Source of the DNA: Vagococcus fessus | GTDB taxonomy: Bacteria; Bacillota; Bacilli; Lactobacillales; Vagococcaceae | NCBI RefSeq assembly: GCF_003987565.1 | Contig: NZ_NGJY01000001.1 | Coordinates: 186,001-250,000 of the forward strand | Length of the DNA stretch: 64,000 nucleotides | Reading direction: 5' to 3' | In this document: piece by piece, positions 59,230 through 64,000 of the stretch | Layout of the letters: each line of letters starts with the position of its first letter | Numbering within the stretch: position 1 is the first letter of the stretch | The notes under the pieces: generated by a model | What the model saw: the letters and a program-made list of their open reading frames with translations, nothing else | Databases searched by the model: none | What the model was told of the DNA's origin: nothing | Position numbers and translations under genes: made by a program

Positions 59230-59261
59230 AGGACAGTCAGTCAAGACTGTTCTTTTTTTAT
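59230..59261 (+). terminator. Terminator after the DUF5692 gene
   Basis: AGGACAGTC and GACTGTTCT stem with seven T. Confidence 0.8.
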
Positions 59262-59267
59262 GTTCTA

Positions 59268-59290
59268 ATTGAGAATGATTGAAATAATTA
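59268..59290 (+). promoter_or_regulatory. Possible Fur-box-like site before fur
   Basis: TTGAGAATGATTGAAATAAT resembles a degenerate Fur/PerR box (runs of NATNAT hexamers). Its position about 90 bp before the fur start is suitable for autoregulation. Weak evidence. Confidence 0.35.
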
Positions 59291-59372
59291 GAGGCTTAGA
59301 TTATAATGGTTATAAATTCAATTAAGCACAAGAAGGTTTAAATTGTAATAATTCTAATTAAGGGGTAGGTAT

Positions 59373-59822
59373 ATGGATACTGGAGCTATGTTAACTAAGA
59401 TTCGTAAACAATTACATGAAGGTGGCTATAAACTAACGCCCCAACGTGAAGCGACCGTTTTAGTTCTATTAGAAAATGATAAAGATCATATGTCTGCTGA
59501 AGAGATATACATGTTGGTAAAACAAAAAAGCCCAGAAATAGGCCTAGCAACGGTATATAGAACACTTGAAATGTTAACGGACTTAAAAATTATTGATAAA
59601 ATTAGTTTCAATGACGGGGTATCTCGTTATGATTTGAGAAAAGAAGGGGCTCAACATTTCCATCATCATTTATTGTGTTTGGAATGTGGGTCTATTGAAG
59701 AAATCGAAGAAGATTTACTAGGAGACGTTGAAAAAATTGTTGAGAAGCGTTTCAATTTCTTAGTAAAAGACCATCGTTTAACGTTTCATGGTGTGTGTCG
59801 TAAATGTCAGGCTGGAAAATAA
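59373..59822 (+). CDS. fur: Fur-family metal-dependent regulator
   Basis: This 149-residue protein has the N-terminal winged helix (GGYKLTPQREATVLVLLEND, about 17-36; PEIGLATVYRTLEMLTDLKI). It carries the metal site FHHHLLC and the structural CLEC/CRKC cysteine pairs (about 101-104 and 143-146). The sequence is closer to Fur than PerR in overall feel, but metal specificity (Fe, Mn, Zn) or peroxide sensing cannot be fixed from the sequence alone. Located just before xerD. Confidence 0.85.
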   Translation: MDTGAMLTKIRKQLHEGGYKLTPQREATVLVLLENDKDHMSAEEIYMLVKQKSPEIGLATVYRTLEMLTDLKIIDKISFNDGVSRYDLRKEGAQHFHHHLLCLECGSIEEIEEDLLGDVEKIVEKRFNFLVKDHRLTFHGVCRKCQAGK

Positions 59823-59828
59823 ATCTAA

Positions 59829-59861
59829 AAGTGTAGGCGGGTCATCGTCTATGCTTTTTTT
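59829..59861 (+). terminator. Terminator after fur
   Basis: AGTGTAGGCG and CGTCTATGCT imperfect stem with seven T. Confidence 0.7.
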
Positions 59862-59907
59862 ATACGAGAGTGTATAATAAATGTCTAAAGGATAGAGGTG
59901 TTCAGTT

Positions 59908-60807
59908 ATGCAAAATAGAGAAGATGATTTAAGAGACTATATCCATTATCTGAAAGTAGAACGAGGATTATCTGAAAATACTATTGTAAGTTATGAACGA
60001 GATTTAAAACGATATATGTTATTTTTAGACAATCAAGCGATTGCGAGTTGGGATGACCTTGATCGTTATGTTATTTTAACTTTTCTGAGAGAATTGACAG
60101 ATGAAAAGAAGTCAGCTGCGTCAATCACTCGAATGATTTCAAGTTTAAGAAAGTTCCATCAATTTTTAAAGCAAGAACGTTATTCAGATGTTGATCCTAT
60201 GCAGCATATCGAAACACCTAAAAAGGCTCAAAAACTACCCAAATCTCTTTCTCAAGACGAGATTGTTCGCTTGCTTGAAGCACCGGATACTACAGATAAG
60301 TTTGGGATTAGAGATAGAGCTATTTTAGAGGTAATGTATGCGACAGGATTACGTGTATCAGAATTGATTGGTTTAAAAATGTCTGATTTACATTTGTCGC
60401 TAGGTTTGATTCAAACAATCGGTAAGGGAGATAAAGAGCGAATTATTCCGCTAGGGGATATCGCCATCCAGTGGATAGAGATTTATCTTGAGAGAAGTCG
60501 CCCTAAACTGAGTCGGCCTGGCCAGAACGATCCGCATTTATTTTTAAATCATCACGGTAAAGGGTTTAGCCGACAAGGAATATGGAAGAACTTGGTGAAA
60601 CATGTTAAGACGGCAGGTATTGATAAAGAAGTAACACCTCATACATTACGTCATAGTTTCGCCACGCATCTACTTGAAAATGGTGCGGATTTGAGAATAG
60701 TACAAGAATTGTTAGGTCATTCTGATATTTCCACGACCCAAATTTACACGCATATTAGTAAACAAAGGCTTGCTGATGTTTATAATGATTATTTTCCAAG
60801 AGCTTAG
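59908..60807 (+). CDS. xerD: Site-specific tyrosine recombinase XerD
   Basis: This 299-residue protein has the N-terminal SAM-like domain (DYIHYLKVERGLSENTIVSY) and catalytic domain. Active residues are visible: ATGLRVSELIGL (Arg), KGDKERIIPL (Lys), HTLRHSFATHLL (His-x-x-Arg), LGHSDISTTQIYTHI (His and Tyr). With XerC-type partners it resolves chromosome dimers. Position just before scpA-scpB is the conserved Firmicutes xerD context. Confidence 0.94.
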   Translation: MQNREDDLRDYIHYLKVERGLSENTIVSYERDLKRYMLFLDNQAIASWDDLDRYVILTFLRELTDEKKSAASITRMISSLRKFHQFLKQERYSDVDPMQHIETPKKAQKLPKSLSQDEIVRLLEAPDTTDKFGIRDRAILEVMYATGLRVSELIGLKMSDLHLSLGLIQTIGKGDKERIIPLGDIAIQWIEIYLERSRPKLSRPGQNDPHLFLNHHGKGFSRQGIWKNLVKHVKTAGIDKEVTPHTLRHSFATHLLENGADLRIVQELLGHSDISTTQIYTHISKQRLADVYNDYFPRA

Positions 60808-60820
60808 TACCATAACTCAG

Positions 60821-60849
60821 TGACTTTCGCTCGTAAAATATGCTATAAT
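60821..60849 (+). promoter_or_regulatory. Promoter of scpA-scpB-rluB
   Basis: TGACTT (60821-60826) and the extended TGCTATAAT (-10 at 60844-60849) are 17 bp apart, 25 bp before the scpA start. Confidence 0.6.
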
Positions 60850-60873
60850 ATACAATTGCGAAGGAGTCGAGTC

Positions 60874-61638
60874 ATGGAGAAATTAAATGTTAAACTAGAT
60901 GTTTTTGAAGGACCGTTAGATTTACTTCTACATCTAATTAAAACGCTAGAAATTGATATTTATGATATACCAATAGCAGATATAACAGTACAGTATATGG
61001 AGTATATTCGGACGATGAAATTATTACAATTGGAAGTAGCCGGTGATTTTATCGTGATGGCGGCAACACTTATGTCGATTAAAAGTAAGATGTTACTGCC
61101 TAAACAAGAACTTCAGATGGATGAGGATAGTGAGTACGAAGAGGAAGAAGATGATCCTCGTGCGGACTTAGTTGCTCAATTACTGGAGTACCGAAAATAT
61201 AAATATGCGGCAACAGTTTTACATGAATTAGAAGAAGAACGTGGGCAATATTATACGAAAGAACCATCAAATTTAGAGGAATACCAAGAAGAAATCGTTC
61301 CTCTAGAGACAGGAAAGGTTAATACAATTGATTTATTCCTAGCGTTTCATGAAGTGTTAGAGCGTAAAAAACGTTTAACTCCGATGGAAACAACGATTGT
61401 TCATGATACAACGACGATTGAAGATAAAATGACACATATTCGTATGATCGTTGAAGGTGTTGAAGGAACAGATGGTATCGCGTTTAATTGCTTGTTCCAA
61501 GATTATTCTAAAAGTGAAATTGTCACGACCTTCATGGCATTACTAGAGCTGATTAAAGGCTGTCATATCTTAGCAAAACAGGAAAATAATTATGAGCCCA
61601 TTATGTTGTATAGACATCATGACCTTGTGATGGAATAG
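60874..61638 (+). CDS. scpA: Segregation and condensation protein A
   Basis: ATG 60874 follows GAAGGAG; a longer frame overlaps the promoter. The 254-residue protein has the kleisin N-terminal LDVFEGPLDLLLHLIKTLEI (about 7-26), the acidic middle (DEDSEYEEEEDDPRADL) and a C-terminal winged helix. It links the heads of SMC in the condensin that organises chromosomes. First gene of scpA-scpB-rluB. Confidence 0.95.
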   Translation: MEKLNVKLDVFEGPLDLLLHLIKTLEIDIYDIPIADITVQYMEYIRTMKLLQLEVAGDFIVMAATLMSIKSKMLLPKQELQMDEDSEYEEEEDDPRADLVAQLLEYRKYKYAATVLHELEEERGQYYTKEPSNLEEYQEEIVPLETGKVNTIDLFLAFHEVLERKKRLTPMETTIVHDTTTIEDKMTHIRMIVEGVEGTDGIAFNCLFQDYSKSEIVTTFMALLELIKGCHILAKQENNYEPIMLYRHHDLVME

Positions 61639-61653
61639 AGTAGGAGTTTATGT

Positions 61654-62295
61654 ATGGAATTAGAAAGTAAAATAGAAGCGTTATTGTTTGTAGCAGGAGA
61701 TGAAGGGATTTCTTTAGAAGAGATATCAGGTTTGTTAAAAGAACCAACTGCTATTGTGTTTAAAGCGATTGAAAAATTAAAACAACATCTTTTAGAGTCG
61801 GAATTATCAGCTCTTCATATTTTAGAAGCAGGTAATCAGTTTATCTTAACGACAAAAAAAGAGTTTGCGGATGTCATTAAAGATTATGCGCAATCACCGC
61901 TTTCTAATACATTGTCCCAAGCAGCGTTAGAAACGCTTTCGATTATTGCTTATAAACAACCTATCACTAGAAGTGAAATTGATGAAATTCGTGGTGTTCA
62001 AACATCAGGAGCCGTTCAAAAGTTAGTCGTGCGTCAACTGATTAAAGAAGTTGGACGTGTTGAGGGACCGGGACGTGCTATTTTGTATGGGACAACGGAT
62101 TATTTTATGAATTACTTCGGACTAGAAGACCTTTCAGAATTACCGTCGATTTCAGAGATGGAAAATGAAATAGAAAAAGAATTACCAACCGATTTATTCT
62201 TTGCCAACTTCCAAGAAGAATTAGGATTGGGCGGGCTAGATGAATCTAAAAATAATGATGAGACACTAACTCTCACAGAGGAGAATGACGACTAA
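61654..62295 (+). CDS. scpB: Segregation and condensation protein B
   Basis: This 213-residue protein has two winged helices: ELESKIEALLFVAGDEGISL, and LSQAALETLSIIAYKQPITRSEIDEIRGVQ (about 89-118). GPGRAILYGTTDYFMNYFGL is the family signature. It dimerises and binds ScpA in the SMC complex. It stops one base before rluB. Confidence 0.95.
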   Translation: MELESKIEALLFVAGDEGISLEEISGLLKEPTAIVFKAIEKLKQHLLESELSALHILEAGNQFILTTKKEFADVIKDYAQSPLSNTLSQAALETLSIIAYKQPITRSEIDEIRGVQTSGAVQKLVVRQLIKEVGRVEGPGRAILYGTTDYFMNYFGLEDLSELPSISEMENEIEKELPTDLFFANFQEELGLGGLDESKNNDETLTLTEENDD

Positions 62296-63012
62296 ATGGA
62301 AAGACTACAAAAAGTTATCGCACAAAGCGGTGTGGCTTCAAGACGTAAAGCAGAAGAATTAATCCGTGAAGGACACGTACATGTTAATGGTAAACGTGTG
62401 ACAGAGATGGGTGTTAAAGTAAACGCAAATGATACAATCGAGGTACAAGGTGTCCCGTTGTATCAAGAAGATTATGTTTATTTCTTATTATATAAGCCAA
62501 GAGGTGTTATATCAGCAGTATCGGATGACAAAGGGCGTAAAGTAGTAACTGACTTCTTACCTGGTGTTTCAGAGCGTATTTACCCAGTTGGTCGTTTAGA
62601 TTATGATACATCTGGTTTGTTATTATTAACAAATGATGGTGATTTTGCTAATAAATTAACCCATCCAAAACATGAAGTAGAGAAAACGTATATCGCTAAA
62701 GTAAAAGGTGTTCCTTTCCCGCAAGATTTAAAACCGTTAGCACATGGTGTTAAGATTGATGGACGTAAGACAGCACCTGCTAAGTACCGTATTATTTCAA
62801 CTGATAATGTGAAACAAACGGCGATTGTTGAATTGATTATTCATGAAGGACGTAACCACCAAGTTAAAAAAATGCTTGAAGCGGTGGGTTACCCTGTTAC
62901 TAAACTTAAACGTGAATTATATGGTGATTTGAATCTGCATGGTATGAAGCCTGGTCAATACCGTTCATTAAGCAAACGTGAAGTGAAAGCATTGGTTGAA
63001 TTATCAAAATAA
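62296..63012 (+). CDS. rluB: 23S rRNA pseudouridine synthase RluB
   Basis: This 238-residue protein has an S4 domain (MERLQKVIAQSGVASRRKAE, about 1-20) and the catalytic motif GRLDYDTSGLLLLTNDG (about 100-116) with the active Asp. Then VKGVPFP, HEGRNHQVKKML and LKRELYGDLNL, as in the RsuA/RluB/E/F group. It makes a pseudouridine in 23S rRNA near the peptidyl transferase centre. The gene follows scpB with no gap, as in many Firmicutes. Confidence 0.94.
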   Translation: MERLQKVIAQSGVASRRKAEELIREGHVHVNGKRVTEMGVKVNANDTIEVQGVPLYQEDYVYFLLYKPRGVISAVSDDKGRKVVTDFLPGVSERIYPVGRLDYDTSGLLLLTNDGDFANKLTHPKHEVEKTYIAKVKGVPFPQDLKPLAHGVKIDGRKTAPAKYRIISTDNVKQTAIVELIIHEGRNHQVKKMLEAVGYPVTKLKRELYGDLNLHGMKPGQYRSLSKREVKALVELSK

Positions 63013-63039
63013 ACTGAGCGATCTAGTGGGGGATATAAA

Positions 63040-63747
63040 ATGGAGACTCGTGAGTATCGTATTTTAATAGTGACACCTGAGAATAGAATTGCACTTAAAT
63101 TAAAAGAAGCTCTAGAGCTTAAAAAATGGACTGTCGTTGTTGCCCCTACCTACAACGATGGTTTATTTTTGTTCCGTGAAAGTCAAATTGATCTTGTGAT
63201 AACGGATAGTCAACTAGATAAAGGTGAATCGTTAGATTTTTTAAAGGAAATAAGAACAATTTCGTCTGTTCCGATTGTCGTTGTGACCAATCAAGAGACT
63301 AGCCGAACGGTTATTACGGCTTTTTCTATGGGAGCGGATGATGTTATTGAGCAACCCTACCATTATGAAGAGGCTGTTTGTAGAGTAGAGCGGTTATTTC
63401 GTTATTATTATCATAATTCTCCTTTCTATGAAGCAACTGGAACATTTATTTCTCCTGATTTATCAGTTGATTTTGCGCAAGAGACCGTGAGGGTTTTGAA
63501 TAAGACGATTGATTTGACTCAGTTGGAATATAAAGTCTTGGTTTATTTGATTCACCACAAAGAAGAAGTGGTAACACGTGAAGAGTTGCTAGAAAAGGTT
63601 TGGGGTTATGATAAGTTTGGGTCGAATCGAACCGTTGATAATTTAATTCAAAAATTAAGAAAAAAACTTGCAGTGTATTCTCAAGAAGCTGCAGGTTATA
63701 TTCGGACAGAATGGCGAAAAGGGTATCGATTTAAGGTGCCTAATTAA
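63040..63747 (+). CDS. Atypical OmpR-family response regulator
   Basis: This 235-residue protein has a receiver-like domain followed by a full winged helix (LTQLEYKVLVYLIHHKEEVV, WGYDKFGSNRTVDNLIQKLR, GYIRTEWRKGYRFKVP). The receiver lacks key residues: the acidic pocket is replaced (LIVTPEN where LIVDDD is usual) and the conserved Lys is Gln105 (IEQPY instead of KPF). An Asp remains at 56 (VITDSQL). No kinase gene is next to it. It may act without phosphorylation. Confidence 0.85.
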   Translation: METREYRILIVTPENRIALKLKEALELKKWTVVVAPTYNDGLFLFRESQIDLVITDSQLDKGESLDFLKEIRTISSVPIVVVTNQETSRTVITAFSMGADDVIEQPYHYEEAVCRVERLFRYYYHNSPFYEATGTFISPDLSVDFAQETVRVLNKTIDLTQLEYKVLVYLIHHKEEVVTREELLEKVWGYDKFGSNRTVDNLIQKLRKKLAVYSQEAAGYIRTEWRKGYRFKVPN

Positions 63748-63784
63748 ACGTTTGTGATTTTTTTAATTTAATAAGGTATTTCGA

Positions 63785-63812
63785 TTGAATTTTATCTATT
63801 ATTTGTTATAAT
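63785..63812 (+). promoter_or_regulatory. Promoter of the FMN-riboswitch transcript
   Basis: TTGAAT (63785-63790) and TATAAT (63807-63812), 16 bp apart, upstream of the riboswitch. Confidence 0.7.
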
Positions 63813-63837
63813 ACAATAGAACATAAAAATATTTTAA

Positions 63838-63962
63838 GGTTCGTCTTCAGGGCAGGGTGTAATTCCCGACCGGTGGTATAGTCCACGACCTGTTACCCCT
63901 TGGGTAATGGCTGAATTGGTGAAATTCCAATACCGACAGTATAGTCTGGATAAGAGAAGATA
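63838..63962 (+). ncRNA. FMN riboswitch (RFN element)
   Basis: The conserved RFN blocks are present in order: TCTTCAGGGCAGGGTG, AATTCCCGACCGGTGG, a variable stem (CCTGTTACCCC...TGGGTAATGG), GGTGAAATTCC, ATACCGACAGTATAGTC and the closing GAGAAGA. It binds flavin mononucleotide and usually turns off a riboflavin transporter (ribU) or synthesis operon. The controlled gene lies beyond the right edge. Confidence 0.95.
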
Positions 63963-64000
63963 GAGCTTATTTGATGATACCCTCAGATAAGACTATGCTA

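Noticed and set aside
63959-63972. A 14-base match (GATAGAGCTTATTT) between structured RNA copy 1 (15658-15671) and the region after the FMN riboswitch
   Set aside because: The surrounding sequence and structure do not match and copy 2 differs here, so chance in AT-rich DNA is the simplest explanation.

Overview
The window looks like the chromosome of an AT-rich, low-GC Gram-positive lactic acid bacterium. The conserved xerD-scpA-scpB-rluB block, cvfB, a PBP5/PBP2a-type low-affinity penicillin-binding protein, a YitT-family protein, PTS sugar genes and strong AGGAGG ribosome binding sites fit Enterococcaceae (Enterococcus/Vagococcus-like). The genus is inferred from gene content only. No tRNA, rRNA, CRISPR array, transposase or integrase was seen.

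Layout. 1-2.6 kb: end of a DASS-type anion permease, a frameshifted XRE regulator, and a PadR/DUF2812 pair with a frameshifted MazG-like gene. 2.6-6.9 kb: a GntR-controlled beta-glucoside PTS and 6-phospho-beta-glucosidase operon. 6.9-8.8 kb: a type I toxin-antitoxin (TA) locus, an SdpI-like protein and a PadR/DUF1700 operon. 8.8-12.7 kb: a TetR-regulated operon with a zinc-ribbon membrane protein, a PaaK-like acyl-CoA ligase and a condensation-type acyltransferase. 12.8-15.4 kb: penicillin-binding protein and a small acidic protein. 15.4-16.5 kb: a structured RNA followed by a two-gene HEPN module. 16.5-22.6 kb: nitroreductase, ECF sigma factor with its DUF4179 partner, a small inserted segment, yajQ, a YitT-family gene and a SufT-like gene.

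22.6-28.9 kb is an accessory hotspot. The 3' end of the SufT-like gene is duplicated around a DUF4041/GIY-YIG gene. It is followed by one antitoxin-only remnant and three near-identical ~415-bp type I TA units, each followed by a different single gene. 29.0-41.0 kb is a complete-looking class I lanthipeptide cluster: lanFEG immunity transporter on the minus strand; two nisin-type precursors, lanB, lanT, lanC, lanR, lanK and a secreted protein on the plus strand. No leader protease gene is present. 41.2-45.5 kb is a conflict-type locus: a small protein, a degenerate Mrr-like nuclease-fold protein, a winged-helix protein and an SMC/Rad50-like ABC ATPase, matching the ABC-three-component layout, plus an adjacent PD-(D/E)XK nuclease without a methyltransferase. 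A second copy of the 15.5-kb structured RNA follows at 45.6-45.9 kb.

46-64 kb returns to mostly core functions: nucleoside transporter/hydrolase pair, acetyltransferases, two tandem paralogous membrane-anchored proteins, a lipoprotein, purine permease, cvfB, a TetR/DUF5692 pair, fur, xerD-scpA-scpB-rluB, a response regulator lacking key receiver residues, and an FMN riboswitch running to the right edge.

Most worth follow-up: the paired structured RNAs; the repeated TA-plus-cargo units with a convergent antisense promoter conserved in all five copies; the two-peptide lantibiotic cluster lacking a protease; the ABC-three-component-like locus; and the HEPN gene pair. Homopolymer frameshifts near the left end could be real decay, slippage or sequencing error.
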